Shown here: one piece after another, positions 16,559 through 25,880 of the stretch
How positions within the stretch are numbered: position 1 is the first letter of the stretch
Layout: every line of letters starts with the position of its first letter
Program-made: the position numbers and the translations under genes
The notes under the pieces: model-generated
Database searches by the model: none
The model's input: the letters and a program-made list of their open reading frames with translations, nothing else
Told to the model about the DNA's origin: nothing
Assembly (NCBI GenBank): GCA_944390105.1
Contig: CALXOV010000050.1
Coordinates: forward strand, 1 to 46,118
Direction: 5' to 3'
Length of the DNA stretch: 46,118 bases
Source: an uncultured Succinivibrionaceae bacterium
Lineage (GTDB): Bacteria > Pseudomonadota > Gammaproteobacteria > Enterobacterales > Succinivibrionaceae

Positions 16559-17239
16559 TTAGCGTAAGTTCCAGTTAGCCGAGCTTGCTATCTGCCGCTT
16601 GGCATGCTGCTCGCGATTTGCTGCGCGGCTTTTATCGCCTTTCTTTAAGATGATGTAGACAGAGCCGGTGCCTCCCTTCCATTCGGGAGCACTGTGAAAA
16701 GCCAGCACTTCGGGGATCTGCTTTAACCAATGCGCAACATAGCTTTTAAGCAGCGCGCGGCGCGGACCCTTGCTGCCCTTGCCGTGAATAATCAGCACAC
16801 AGCGAAATTCCTCGCGTTTGGCATGCTCTAAAAAGCGCATCACTACAGTGTAGGCCTCTTCGACGGTCTTGCCGTGCAGGTCAATATAGTCCGCTTCCAG
16901 ATATTCGCCGTTCTTCAAGCGCCGTAGCACATATGGCTGCACGCCTTCACGGCGAAATTCTAATACTTCATTAGGATCAAGCTGCGGCACAAAAGCAGAG
17001 GAAGCTTCGAGTTCGGCTTCTTTTTTATCAATGACCGCTGCTTCTTGGCGCAGTTTGGCCAGCTCCTTATCCATCGGTGCGCGGCGCGTAGCTACCGTAT
17101 CTTGCTTGACCCTCTTTATATCGCCCATTTCTTGTAAAAAGGTCTTGCGATCATCGGACTTAGCGGCCGCAGCGGCGGCTTCTGACTGCAACAGTGCGGC
17201 AAAATCTTCAGTGGGTGTAGAGTTATCAGAATTGGTCAT
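16559..17239 (-). CDS. smrA: Smr-domain protein, SmrA-like nuclease
   Basis: Smr domains are found in DNA or RNA nucleases. Residues 1-90 are charged and coiled-coil-like. Then come LEFRREGVQPYVLRRLKNGEY and the Smr domain (about 115-200): DLHGKTVEEAYTVVMRFL, LIIHGKGSKG, LKSYVAHWLKQIPEV, and GGTGSVYIILKK. The HGKG loop and the ending REQHAKR resemble E. coli SmrA (YdaL) more than SmrB, which acts on collided ribosomes. It follows cbiB after 52 bases on the same strand. Confidence 0.8.
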   Translation of the reverse strand: MTNSDNSTPTEDFAALLQSEAAAAAAKSDDRKTFLQEMGDIKRVKQDTVATRRAPMDKELAKLRQEAAVIDKKEAELEASSAFVPQLDPNEVLEFRREGVQPYVLRRLKNGEYLEADYIDLHGKTVEEAYTVVMRFLEHAKREEFRCVLIIHGKGSKGPRRALLKSYVAHWLKQIPEVLAFHSAPEWKGGTGSVYIILKKGDKSRAANREQHAKRQIASSANWNLR

Positions 17240-17291
17240 AACAAGTCAGCACTAATCAGCGTAGCAGTGAAGGTAGAGTGCGGCGATGGCA

Positions 17292-18302
17292 TTAGACCGC
17301 GGCCGCAGGCAGCGTGGCTGCGAGCGTTATCTTAACGGTCAAGCTCAGGCAGATCAATAAGAAACCGTAAAAACGCAGGTGGTGCAGAACGTGCAGAATA
17401 TCATCACTTTGCGGCAGTCTCGTGGTGCCAACTTTGGCATAGCGCACTAAAGTATCATCGTAGTAGCGTGGTCCGCCTAATTCAATATTCAACACCCAGG
17501 CCGTAAGTCCTAGCACAAAACCCGAGCAGGGGGCGGCTGGGCAGGCTTTAAGGCTACGAAAGCCGGATTTAATCTGCGCTAGGCCACGCAGGTTTAATAG
17601 ATGAAGCAGTGCATACAGGCATACCGGAGGCAGCAGCATGGCCTGTAGAATACGGCGGATACCGAGGCCAAAGTGTTGATTGCGTGTTTTTTTGACATTA
17701 AAGGCGGTATTGAGTACAAAGACGCTTTGCATCATCAGAGCTCCTTCGACACCGAGAATAAGATACCAAGTGATCACCGCAAACCACGCGGCAAATAGGC
17801 GCAAACACACGCATTCACAGGCAGCTTTTGCGATGCCTATTGCCGACAGATGGCTGCAGTCTCGTAGCACGAAAGGCTGTAGCAGCGCACGTGCCGCGGC
17901 TTTGTTGTCTTTACGCAGGAATGCGGCGCACTTTGTAGCCAGCGCCTCTTGCGGATGCAATTCAAGAATTAGCAACAACATCACCCCGATTAGCAGCGCT
18001 TCAAAACCGGCGATGGTCAGTAGCAGAAGTGAGAGCACGAGCAGTACGCCCAAAATCAGCAGCGGCAGCATAATACCGGCAAAATAACGCTCTGCGCTTG
18101 AACGTTCTGGGCGATTAACCTTAGCGCCTAAGGCGGTAAATAACGGATACAGATGACTGAGGCGGCAGCTTGCAGGCAGCGGTAGTAACATTTCTAGCAC
18201 TGCCGCGCCTATTAAGATAAAACACGGATCAATAAGCAACCGGTGCAATTGAACCGGCTGGGTGGGGCTGGATAGCAGCTCCTGCAGGGCAGCAGAATCC
18301 AT
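17292..18302 (-). CDS. cbiB: CbiB/CobD-family membrane protein (cobalamin biosynthesis type)
   Basis: CbiB attaches aminopropanol or its phosphate to adenosylcobyric acid. The 336-residue product has several membrane segments (around 65-105, 165-200, 225-245, 310-330) and the family residues VNRPERSSAERYF and LNIELGGPRYYDDTLVRYAKVG. Other cobalamin genes are absent nearby, but mtnN next to cbiB is a known pairing in Vibrio. ATG at 18302 is preferred to the TTG two codons earlier. The first step of the reaction cannot be confirmed from sequence alone. Confidence 0.75.
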   Translation of the reverse strand: MDSAALQELLSSPTQPVQLHRLLIDPCFILIGAAVLEMLLPLPASCRLSHLYPLFTALGAKVNRPERSSAERYFAGIMLPLLILGVLLVLSLLLLTIAGFEALLIGVMLLLILELHPQEALATKCAAFLRKDNKAAARALLQPFVLRDCSHLSAIGIAKAACECVCLRLFAAWFAVITWYLILGVEGALMMQSVFVLNTAFNVKKTRNQHFGLGIRRILQAMLLPPVCLYALLHLLNLRGLAQIKSGFRSLKACPAAPCSGFVLGLTAWVLNIELGGPRYYDDTLVRYAKVGTTRLPQSDDILHVLHHLRFYGFLLICLSLTVKITLAATLPAAAV

Positions 18303-18328
18303 TGACAATAAGCAACTTATGATGTGGT

Positions 18329-19018
18329 TTACAGTGCGGCAAGTAACGCGCGCACAAAGGCTGCGCTCTTGTGTGACACTTCCTTAGAGAAAGTCTCGTA
18401 GGATACTGCGCCGTGATTGTCGGCACAGTCTGATATGGCGCGCACAATTAAAAATGGTACTTTAAAATCGCAAGCCTGCTGGGCAATAGCGGCGCCTTCC
18501 ATTTCCACCGCTACGCTGTCTGGATAACGCGTTTTTAGCGCAGCGACCTTGGCATCACTGGAAATAAATTGATCGCCGCTTAAGATCATACCTTCAAACG
18601 GCGGGTTAAAGCCAGCTTGCAGTGCAGCTTGGCGCGCGGCTTGAAGCAGTTTTTCATCGGCAGTAAAGAAAGGAGCATGGTCTGGCACTTGACCTAGTGC
18701 ATAACCAAAGACCGAGGCATCAACGTCATGCTGTAGCGCCTGCTTGGACAGCGCTAAAGCGCCAACCTGCATGCCGTCAGCAATGCCTCCGGCTGCACCG
18801 GTATTAATGAGCGCAGTGATAGGGTAGAGTGCGAGCATGACGGATGCGCAACTTCCGGCTGCCACTTTGCCGACACCGCAGCGGCACAGCACAACCGCGC
18901 GGCCGTCTAACGTGCCCAGCATGTAACGATAAGGGCCGATTTGGCGTACCTGCTTGTCTGCAAGCGCCGCTTCTAAAATTTCTACTTCTTCATCTAAAGC
19001 GCCGATAATGCCGTACAT
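18329..19018 (-). CDS. mtnN: 5'-methylthioadenosine/S-adenosylhomocysteine nucleosidase
   Basis: MtnN removes adenine from methylthioadenosine and S-adenosylhomocysteine, by-products of polyamine synthesis, quorum signalling and methylation. The 229 residues show GIIGALDEEVEIL, TGAAGGIADGMQVG, EMEGAAIAQQACDF (substrate contact) and the catalytic region VRAISDCADN. AGGAG is placed six bases before the ATG. It heads the mtnN-cbiB-smrA unit and is divergent from mrr. Confidence 0.95.
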   Translation of the reverse strand: MYGIIGALDEEVEILEAALADKQVRQIGPYRYMLGTLDGRAVVLCRCGVGKVAAGSCASVMLALYPITALINTGAAGGIADGMQVGALALSKQALQHDVDASVFGYALGQVPDHAPFFTADEKLLQAARQAALQAGFNPPFEGMILSGDQFISSDAKVAALKTRYPDSVAVEMEGAAIAQQACDFKVPFLIVRAISDCADNHGAVSYETFSKEVSHKSAAFVRALLAAL

Positions 19019-19194
19019 GCTTTCTCCTAAATTTTATGCAGGGGTCGGTTTAAGATTGGATACTATGGTTCATTTTACCATTCTTGCTTTGTTGCAGCGT
19101 CAAAGGCGTGGCCAATCTGATCGTATGTTCCAAGGCCAGATGCTTATAATTGACTAAATAAAATATTTATACAGCATTTTAAGGATTTTTACGC

Positions 19195-20082
19195 ATGACT
19201 TTGCCTACATATCAAGAATGTATGAAGCCAGTGCTGGAGCGTCTTTCCGATGGGAAACCCCACTCCGTTAAAGAAATTGATGAATATATTGCTTCGGTAT
19301 TTCATTTAACGGACGATGAGCGCGTGAGGAAGCTTCAGTCAGGACGTACTCCAATTTATCGTTCGCGTTCCAATTGGGCTCGCTGCTATCTAAAAAAAGC
19401 CGGGTTGATCGTGGCGGTAAAACGCGCAATATTGCAGATTTCGGAGGAAGGCAAGAAAGTTATTAGCGATCCAAACATCACTGTGATTGACAATAATCTA
19501 TTGATGCGCTTTGCTTCGTTTAGAGACTTTATTGCTCAGAGCAAAGCTCCCAAAGAACGTGATACTGATACTCCAGACGCGGTATTAGCTGCGGCGTACC
19601 ACGAGATTAATGCGGTTTTAGCTGAAGATTTGATAACGGAAATGCAGCAATTAAACTGTAGACAGTTTGAGCGCATGGTGATGGAGTTGCTGAAAACTGT
19701 CGGATATGGTGTGGATGGCGAGGTTAAAGTCACACAGCAAAGTAGGGACAGTGGAATTGACGGTATAATCTCTGAGGATAAGCTCGGATTTAGCAAAATT
19801 TACGTACAGATTAAACAATTTAACTCTGAGCACAAAGTTTCACGCCCGGAGCTACAGGCGTTTGTCGGGGCGATTGCCGGTTTAGACGGTAAGGGGCTTT
19901 TTGTGACCTTAAGCGACTTTACCCAAGATGCCAAACGCTACGCGCGTGCACAGAATTTAGTGCTTCTTAACGGTCAATCTATCGCTAAGCTGATGATCGA
20001 GCATAATTTTGGGGTCAGCGTAAAGCAGACTTACGCTATTAAGATCTTGGACACAGATTTGTTTGCCGAATTTACTGGCTAA
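19195..20082 (+). CDS. mrr: Mrr-type modification-dependent restriction endonuclease
   Basis: Mrr cleaves DNA carrying foreign methylation (type IV restriction). The 295 residues align with E. coli Mrr (304). The N-terminal winged-helix DNA-binding domain is residues 1-90 (PVLERLSDGKPHSVKEI, SRSNWARCYLKKAGL), and the C-terminal PD-(D/E)xK domain is about 150-285. The active site has RDSGIDGIISEDKLGFSKI followed by YVQIKQF, i.e. the D...QxK version normal for Mrr. AAGGA precedes the ATG. It stands alone without methylase or other defence genes. Confidence 0.93.
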   Translation: MTLPTYQECMKPVLERLSDGKPHSVKEIDEYIASVFHLTDDERVRKLQSGRTPIYRSRSNWARCYLKKAGLIVAVKRAILQISEEGKKVISDPNITVIDNNLLMRFASFRDFIAQSKAPKERDTDTPDAVLAAAYHEINAVLAEDLITEMQQLNCRQFERMVMELLKTVGYGVDGEVKVTQQSRDSGIDGIISEDKLGFSKIYVQIKQFNSEHKVSRPELQAFVGAIAGLDGKGLFVTLSDFTQDAKRYARAQNLVLLNGQSIAKLMIEHNFGVSVKQTYAIKILDTDLFAEFTG

Positions 20083-20308
20083 GGGATTATCGCCTACAGT
20101 AGGCTGAGCGTATCCCTGAGCTGCGCTGTGCTTTTGCCGTGAAAAAAGTGTGCGCTATGCGTAAATTTGTCTGCTGTCTTGGGCAAAAACTTTGACCGTT
20201 CTCAAAAAATGAGATTGTTCGTGCGCCGCTGTGGGACTTAATGCTTCACAATATTTACAACTCAACGCTTGTTTAATTTTGTATGATTTAGAAATAATGA
20301 GGTGTTAA

Positions 20309-21631
20309 GTGGATAACGCACGCGACGTTGCAAAACAAACTTTAGCCTTGGTGTTAGCCGGAGGCCGCGGTAGCCGTCTGCGCATGCTGACTGACAGACG
20401 CGCCAAGCCTGCAGTGTTTTTCGGCGGTAAGTTCAGAATTATTGACTTTGCTTTATCCAACTGCGTCAATTCCGGTATTACCCGTATTGGCGTGGTTACG
20501 CAGTATAAATCTCACAGCTTACTGCGCCATCTGCAGTCTGGGTGGTCATTCCTGCGCAATCAATTCAGTGAGTTCATTGACCTGCTACCGGCACAGCAGC
20601 GTGTGGATGAGGAGCATTGGTATCAGGGTACTGCGGATGCGGTTTATCAGAATATTGACATTATCCGCAATCATCATCCGAAGTACATCGTCATTCTGGC
20701 CGGTGACCACATCTACAAGATGGATTATGCGATGCTAGTGCTCGATCACATCAAGCACGGTAAGCCACTGACTATTGCCTGTATCCCGACTCCGCGTGCT
20801 GAAGCCACCGGCTACGGCGTAATGGCAGTTGACGGCGACGGTCTCATTACCGACTTCGTTGAAAAGCCGAAAGATCCGCCGGCGATGCCTGGTAATCCGA
20901 ATATGTCGTTGGCTTCTATGGGTATTTACTGCTTTGATGCCGACTTCCTGTATGATGTGTTGCAGAAGGATGCTGAGACTGCAGGTTCGCACCGCGACTT
21001 TGGCATGGACATTATTCCGGCGCTAGTTAAGCAGCGTTTAGCGCATGCCCATGACTTCTCCATTTCCTGCATTCGCAACCGCGGCTGCCCGGAAATCTGC
21101 TATTGGCGTGACGTCGGGACCATTGATGCTTACTGGGAAGCTAACATGGATATCGCTTCGGTACAACCGCAGCTGGACGTTTACGATACTAATTGGCCGA
21201 TTTGGACCCATCAGGTGCAGATGCCGCCGGCAAAGTTTGTGCAGGATATTAATGGTACTTCGTCCATTGTGCGCAACGCAGTAACATCTGCCGGCTGTAT
21301 TGTGTCAGGTTCCTCAATTGTGCATTCGGTGCTGTTCTCAGCAGCTCGTGTCCATTCCAATTGCTTCCTGACGGATGCTGTGATCCTGCCCTCTTGCGTA
21401 GTCCATCGTGGCTGCCGCTTAACTAAGGTGATCTTAGACCGTGGTTGCGAGCTGCCGCGTGATCTCATCATCGGTGAGGATCCGGAGCTTGATGCTAAGC
21501 GCTTCTATCGTTCAGAAGGCGGTGTAGTACTGGTCACGCGCGAGATGCTTAAGAAGTTGCGTGAGGACGAGCCGGACCTTTTCAAGGACTTTGACAGCTA
21601 TCGCGGTGCAGCCTCTCCGCTGTATGTCTAA
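20309..21631 (+). CDS. glgC: Glucose-1-phosphate adenylyltransferase
   Basis: GlgC makes ADP-glucose, the committed step of glycogen synthesis. The 440 residues show the nucleotide loop [25 protein letters not shown], the ATP/activator region ([19 protein letters not shown]), [24 protein letters not shown], and [18 protein letters not shown], with a left-handed beta-helix at the C-terminus. The start is GTG at 20309 with TGAGG six bases before. Other glg genes are not adjacent. The gap before it (20083-20308) holds no gene. Confidence 0.96.
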   Translation: MDNARDVAKQTLALVLAGGRGSRLRMLTDRRAKPAVFFGGKFRIIDFALSNCVNSGITRIGVVTQYKSHSLLRHLQSGWSFLRNQFSEFIDLLPAQQRVDEEHWYQGTADAVYQNIDIIRNHHPKYIVILAGDHIYKMDYAMLVLDHIKHGKPLTIACIPTPRAEATGYGVMAVDGDGLITDFVEKPKDPPAMPGNPNMSLASMGIYCFDADFLYDVLQKDAETAGSHRDFGMDIIPALVKQRLAHAHDFSISCIRNRGCPEICYWRDVGTIDAYWEANMDIASVQPQLDVYDTNWPIWTHQVQMPPAKFVQDINGTSSIVRNAVTSAGCIVSGSSIVHSVLFSAARVHSNCFLTDAVILPSCVVHRGCRLTKVILDRGCELPRDLIIGEDPELDAKRFYRSEGGVVLVTREMLKKLREDEPDLFKDFDSYRGAASPLYV

Positions 21632-22994
21632 GTTGCAAGCTCTCAGTGCTCAGCTGTTCAGCCCAGTAAGGCTGACAGCTGAGGCTGAGGCGCCTGATTT
21701 TTTAAGTGCCTCCCTGTCAGCTATTGACGGGGATTTTGGTTTAGAGCGCGATCATTTAAAAATCGTCTTAACCGCCCCTCTGCGCCGCCTCCAGCATAAA
21801 ACCCAAGTTTTTCCCTTAGACGTAACCAGTTCTGCCCGCAGCCGACTGACCCATTCGTTAGAAACTGCCGAATATGCGCGGCTCATTATTTTCTTTTTGG
21901 TGCGGGAAAATTCGGATTTTGCGCCGCTAGAGCGGCAGCTGTCGCTGTGCGTTTCTACGGCAGCACTGTTGCATGACATCGGCAATCCGCCGTTTGGTCA
22001 TTTCGGCGAAGCGGTAATGCGACGGTTTTTACATGATCTGTGTTCACGTTGCGATACTGCGCTGACTGACGCGCAAAAAATCGATCTACGCAGCTTTAAT
22101 GGTAATGCTCAAGGGCTGCGCATTGTGCATTCAATTCAATGTCTTAATTTAAGTGTCGGCCAGCTTGCTGCTATGTTGAAGGTACCGGCCACTGCGCAGA
22201 TGCTACAGCGCAGCGGCCAAGATATCAGCCATGCCGGCGTTTTTTTGTCCGAAAAGGCAGTGCTGCAGCGCATTAGGGAAATTTGGCCGGAGCGCTGGTG
22301 CCATCCGCTTTCTTTTGTGATGGAGTTGGCCGATGACTTGGCTTACAGTTTAGCAGACCTTGAGGATGGGGCGGATAAAGGTCTTATTCCGGCTGATTCA
22401 CTGCTGCAGCTTATAGAAGATATCAGTGATATCTGCGCGTTGAAGTTGCATGCTTTCATCCCGTCACGTGAAGCTTTCTTTCGCGCCTTTGCCAAAAGTC
22501 GGCGTGCGGTGTTAAGTTCGTTGCGCGAAGTGCTGGCCGCTTTGTACGTTAAGCAGTGCGCGGCTGCACTGGGTAAGGATAGTGAGGTATGGTTGGCGCA
22601 GGGCAGCCTAGAGGTAGTAGCGCTACCGGCACTGCGGGCGGTTGCAGCATTAAAGCGCTTTGAGGGCAAATGGGTATATGCTGATCGCGAGGTGGAAAGT
22701 TTGGAGTTGGCTGGGGCATCTTACTTAAAATATCTGTTATCAGCTTACGCAGAACTGACGACGCTCAATGCTGCGGACTTTAGCCGCATGGTGGCAGGTG
22801 AAGGCGGAGACCCGTATCTAAGACGCCTGTGTCATCGTATTTCGCGCCGTCATCTGCAGGCGTATGCAACTGCGGTAAAACAGGAACCTGAAAGTGAGCT
22901 CTACGCGCGCATCCGTTTGTTTTTAGACTATATTTCTGGCATGACGGATACTTATGCCGGCGCAGAGTATCGCTTGCTGTCAGCAGGTAGCTAA
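21624..22994 (+). CDS. dgt: Deoxyguanosinetriphosphate triphosphohydrolase (dGTPase, HD family)
   Basis: dGTPases split dNTPs into nucleoside and tripolyphosphate and affect nucleotide pools and phage growth. The 456 residues have the typical [12 protein letters not shown] near residue 55, [15 protein letters not shown], the HD metal site [15 protein letters not shown], and [16 protein letters not shown]. The ATG overlaps the end of glgC by eight bases and has no clear Shine-Dalgarno sequence, so translational coupling to glgC is likely. A longer open frame upstream only repeats glgC DNA. Confidence 0.92.
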   Translation: MSKLQALSAQLFSPVRLTAEAEAPDFLSASLSAIDGDFGLERDHLKIVLTAPLRRLQHKTQVFPLDVTSSARSRLTHSLETAEYARLIIFFLVRENSDFAPLERQLSLCVSTAALLHDIGNPPFGHFGEAVMRRFLHDLCSRCDTALTDAQKIDLRSFNGNAQGLRIVHSIQCLNLSVGQLAAMLKVPATAQMLQRSGQDISHAGVFLSEKAVLQRIREIWPERWCHPLSFVMELADDLAYSLADLEDGADKGLIPADSLLQLIEDISDICALKLHAFIPSREAFFRAFAKSRRAVLSSLREVLAALYVKQCAAALGKDSEVWLAQGSLEVVALPALRAVAALKRFEGKWVYADREVESLELAGASYLKYLLSAYAELTTLNAADFSRMVAGEGGDPYLRRLCHRISRRHLQAYATAVKQEPESELYARIRLFLDYISGMTDTYAGAEYRLLSAGS

Positions 22995-23183
22995 TGATTA
23001 TGCTTCAGATGACAGAAGTTGGACGGCCGGTTGCAGTTGACGGGCTGTAAAGCGCGCTGATCTTAGATTTTCTTTGCATAACAGCTGCTATTTGTGCCGC
23101 ATGCGACACAATTTATTGGCTGTTTTAGGCTATAATTTTACTATTTTGTAGGTTTTCAGATAAGTACGAGAAAGATTACGTAT

Positions 23184-24341
23184 ATGGCCTTAACCGCACC
23201 GCAGCAGCGCAGCAGCGCTGATCCTTTCTTTGATGATATTCGTCCGTGCACGGATGCTGAAGTGACGGGAGAACTGTATAAAATCTGCCATGATCAGGAA
23301 TTGTTGCAGGGCATTATTAATTTTCGCTATCCGCGGCTGGCCAAGATGTGCCCGTTTATCATAAAACCGCTGGTGCGCAAGTACCTGATCAAGCGCACTC
23401 AGCATATTAAGACCATTGCCGATTTTCAGGCTCGTGTCGCTGACTTTATGGAGCATATTATTGCTACTACCACTGACGGGGTTACCTTTGAGGGTTTTGA
23501 TAAACTTGAGCACGGCAAGGGTTATCTTTTTATTTCCAATCATCGCGATATTTCCTTAGATCCGGCTTTTGTCGATTTAGCGCTGTATAAGCATGGCTAT
23601 GATACGGTACGCATTGCCATTGGAGATAATCTGCTCAAAAGTCCGGCGGCTACATCCTTGATGCGTTTGAATAAAAGCTTCATCGTGCAGCGTTCAATCG
23701 AAAGTCCGCGCGGTAAGTTACTTGCTTTGACTAAGCTATCGCAGTATATCGGGCTGTCGATTCAGGAAGGCCATTCGGTGTGGATTGCACAGCGTGAGGG
23801 GCGCGCTAAAGACGGAGATGATCGGACTGAGGTGTCGCTACTTAAAATGTTTCATTTGTATGGGCGACAGCTTAAAGTTCCGTTTAGGGAGTATATTGCT
23901 TCCTTAAACTTAGTGCCAGTGGCCATCAGTTATGAATATGATCCTGGAGATTTAAGCAAGGCACGTGAGCTTGACGAGCGCGCACGCAATAATGGTGCGT
24001 ATCGAAAAGGCAAGATGGAAGATCTGCTGAGTATTGCTGGTGGTATTAAGGGATATAAGGGACGCATTAAGCTGGTAGCGGGCACTCCACTGACCGACGG
24101 ATTTGAGACACCTGAGGAATTGGCTGCGCTAATCGATAACTTTATTTGGACGCACTATCAGATTTATCCGACCAGCCTTATAGCAGCAGGCATTAATGCG
24201 GAGGTGTCGGAGGAAGATGTAGCTAAATTCAATGCACGCGTTAACGCTTATCCGCCGGAACTACAGGAGCGAGTCAAGGCAATGTATGCTAAACCTTATT
24301 TAAATCAGCAGGCGGCATGCCACGCGGCTGTGCAGTGTTAA
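23184..24341 (+). CDS. PlsC-type glycerolipid acyltransferase family protein
   Basis: The 385-residue product has the acyltransferase fold: LFISNHRDISLDPAFVD near residue 115, LMRLNKSFIVQRSIESPRG (block II), and SVWIAQREGRAKDGDDRTEVSLL (block III), followed by LNLVPVAISYEYDP. The first block is HX5D rather than the HX4D usual for PlsC; I recall this spacing from other members of this subfamily. The substrate is unknown. No signal or strong membrane segment is visible, so it is probably membrane-peripheral. Confidence 0.8.
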   Translation: MALTAPQQRSSADPFFDDIRPCTDAEVTGELYKICHDQELLQGIINFRYPRLAKMCPFIIKPLVRKYLIKRTQHIKTIADFQARVADFMEHIIATTTDGVTFEGFDKLEHGKGYLFISNHRDISLDPAFVDLALYKHGYDTVRIAIGDNLLKSPAATSLMRLNKSFIVQRSIESPRGKLLALTKLSQYIGLSIQEGHSVWIAQREGRAKDGDDRTEVSLLKMFHLYGRQLKVPFREYIASLNLVPVAISYEYDPGDLSKARELDERARNNGAYRKGKMEDLLSIAGGIKGYKGRIKLVAGTPLTDGFETPEELAALIDNFIWTHYQIYPTSLIAAGINAEVSEEDVAKFNARVNAYPPELQERVKAMYAKPYLNQQAACHAAVQC

Positions 24342-24389
24342 GATATGAGCGGTTAGTGAGGCTGAATTAGCAAAGCGGCGATACTTTAC

Positions 24390-25076
24390 ATGCAAAAATT
24401 TAATCTTCTGCACAACGCTGATGGTTCTTTTTCCTACTTTCGCGCAGGTTGCCTGTTTATTGTGGCGCTCTGTATGGTTGCCTTTGCTCTGTTGCGCCAG
24501 GAGAGACCACAGGCTCCGGCTGAGGATGAAGCCGCGAGCGCTGAGCAGGCACAAGATGCGCCGACATCTGCTTTAGATGCTGTGTTTGAAAGTAAAGAAG
24601 AACAGCAAGCGCAGCTGCGCCTTAAACGGCGGCAGGAAGCCTTAACTGAGCTAGATGATGGGCGGCATTTTCTTACTACCTGTGGCAATATAAACGCAGG
24701 TTTTGAAGGTTGTCGCTTTGAGTTCTCTCCCGAGGTACTGCAGTTTTATGATGCGCAGGTCGAAGCTGCCGATGACGGTTTTTCGTTGCTGTTGACTGCA
24801 AAGGGAGAGCAGGCTGCCGATCTCTGCGTGCAGTTAGGGGCGGACAGTCAAGGGGAGATTTATGCATTGGATAAGCAGGGAAAACGGCGGAATGAATGTG
24901 TGCCGGATAAACTGCGCCAACCGGATTTAACCACACTGCATCGGCGCACCGATGAGGTGTTGCCCAATGCCGCGCCCTCAGGACGGCAACCGCTGCTGAT
25001 ACGGACTGCCGAGCGTACTTTGCCTGAGGATGCGGTAGCAGACCATTCACTGCAAACTTATAATCGGAAAATTTAG
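24390..25076 (+). CDS. Membrane-anchored protein with a type IV pilin-like C-terminal segment
   Basis: I do not recognise the whole 228-residue protein. Residues 17-37 form one membrane segment (AGCLFIVALCMVAFALL), followed by an acidic, Ala- and Glu-rich linker. The outer part has CGNINAGFEGCRF and then FSLLLTAKGEQAADLCVQLGADSQGEIYALDKQGKRRNEC. That resembles the C-terminal disulfide region of minor pilins of the PilE/PilA type, but there is no prepilin cleavage site (GFTLIE-like). It ends three bases before slyD, so the two are probably co-transcribed. The start has no clear Shine-Dalgarno sequence. Confidence 0.55.
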   Translation: MQKFNLLHNADGSFSYFRAGCLFIVALCMVAFALLRQERPQAPAEDEAASAEQAQDAPTSALDAVFESKEEQQAQLRLKRRQEALTELDDGRHFLTTCGNINAGFEGCRFEFSPEVLQFYDAQVEAADDGFSLLLTAKGEQAADLCVQLGADSQGEIYALDKQGKRRNECVPDKLRQPDLTTLHRRTDEVLPNAAPSGRQPLLIRTAERTLPEDAVADHSLQTYNRKI

Positions 25077-25079
25077 CTT

Positions 25080-25793
25080 ATGAAAATTTCACGTGATACT
25101 GTAGCAACGGTAGCTTTTACTGTTACGGATGAGCAGGGCAAAGTGGTCGGACGTACCGATCCTAAGCATCCGGTAGAAGTGTTAGTCGGCCGCGGCGCGT
25201 TAGTTAGAGGTCTTGAGAAGGCCATTGACGGCCATGAAAAGGGTGATAGCTTTACGGTCACCTTAAATCCGGCTGATGCCTACGGCGTCACCGATGCAGC
25301 TTTAGTTCAGGAAATTGATCGTGCAATGTTCGGTGATTTCCCGCTTGAGGTCGGCGCTGTATTTGAAGCGGAGACTGCTGCCGGACGCATTGGGGTTGTG
25401 GTTAAGGAGATTAAGGATGGCACCGTGGTGGTAGACGGGAATCATCCGCTGTCAGGTAAGACCTTAACCTTCTTGGTGAGCATTGAGGACGTGCGTGAAG
25501 CTACGCCTGAGGAAAAGGCGCATGGCCATGCCCATCCGCATGGTCAATGCCCAAGTGACGGGGAGCATGAGCATCACTGCTGCCACCACCACGATGGAGA
25601 AGAGGGGGGACATCACTGTTGCCACCACCACGATGGAGAAGAGGGGGGGCATCACTGCTGCCACCACCATGATGGCGAAGAGGGTGAACACCACTGCTGT
25701 CACCATCACGATGGAGAAGAAGGAGAACATCACTGTAAGTGCCATGATGATGCTGACACAGAACATCATTGTTGCTGCCATGATAAGCAGTAA
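25080..25793 (+). CDS. slyD: FKBP-type peptidyl-prolyl isomerase SlyD with expanded metal-binding tail
   Basis: SlyD is a cytoplasmic prolyl isomerase, chaperone and nickel carrier for hydrogenase maturation. Residues 1-145 are the FKBP domain with inserted flap: VAFTVTDEQGKVVGRTD, VLVGRGALVRGLEKAIDGHEKGD, DGNHPLSGKTLTF. The tail (about 150-237) is built from 13-residue units of HHCCHHHDGEEGG type with about 30 His and 14 Cys. E. coli SlyD has 196 residues, so the longer tail is the difference. A hairpin follows the gene. Confidence 0.93.
   Translation: MKISRDTVATVAFTVTDEQGKVVGRTDPKHPVEVLVGRGALVRGLEKAIDGHEKGDSFTVTLNPADAYGVTDAALVQEIDRAMFGDFPLEVGAVFEAETAAGRIGVVVKEIKDGTVVVDGNHPLSGKTLTFLVSIEDVREATPEEKAHGHAHPHGQCPSDGEHEHHCCHHHDGEEGGHHCCHHHDGEEGGHHCCHHHDGEEGEHHCCHHHDGEEGEHHCKCHDDADTEHHCCCHDKQ
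25572..25763 (+). repeat. 39-bp tandem repeats encoding the SlyD metal-binding tail
   Basis: Four full 39-base units begin at 25572, 25611, 25650 and 25689, followed by a degenerate 36-base unit at 25728. The first two units are nearly identical and later ones diverge at third positions, which fits recent slippage or duplication at the 5' end. Each unit encodes two HH pairs, a CC pair and an acidic DGEEG spacer. The in-frame unit length means copy number can change without breaking the gene. Confidence 0.9.
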
Positions 25794-25816
25794 GCACTAA
25801 GCGTCAAACTGTATTT

Positions 25817-25852
25817 AAGCCGCTGCCGTCGTAGCGGCTTTACCGTCTTTTT
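25817..25852 (+). terminator. Likely terminator after slyD
   Basis: AAGCCGCT (25817-25824) and AGCGGCTT (25833-25840) form an 8-base stem, followed by TACCGTCTTTTTT. It would separate slyD from thiI. Confidence 0.65.
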
Positions 25853-25880
25853 TACCTGCCTTAACTATTGTGTGCCAGTT

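Noticed and set aside
25572..25763. Regular repeats as a possible CRISPR array
   Set aside because: Units are directly joined with no spacers and encode the SlyD tail in frame.
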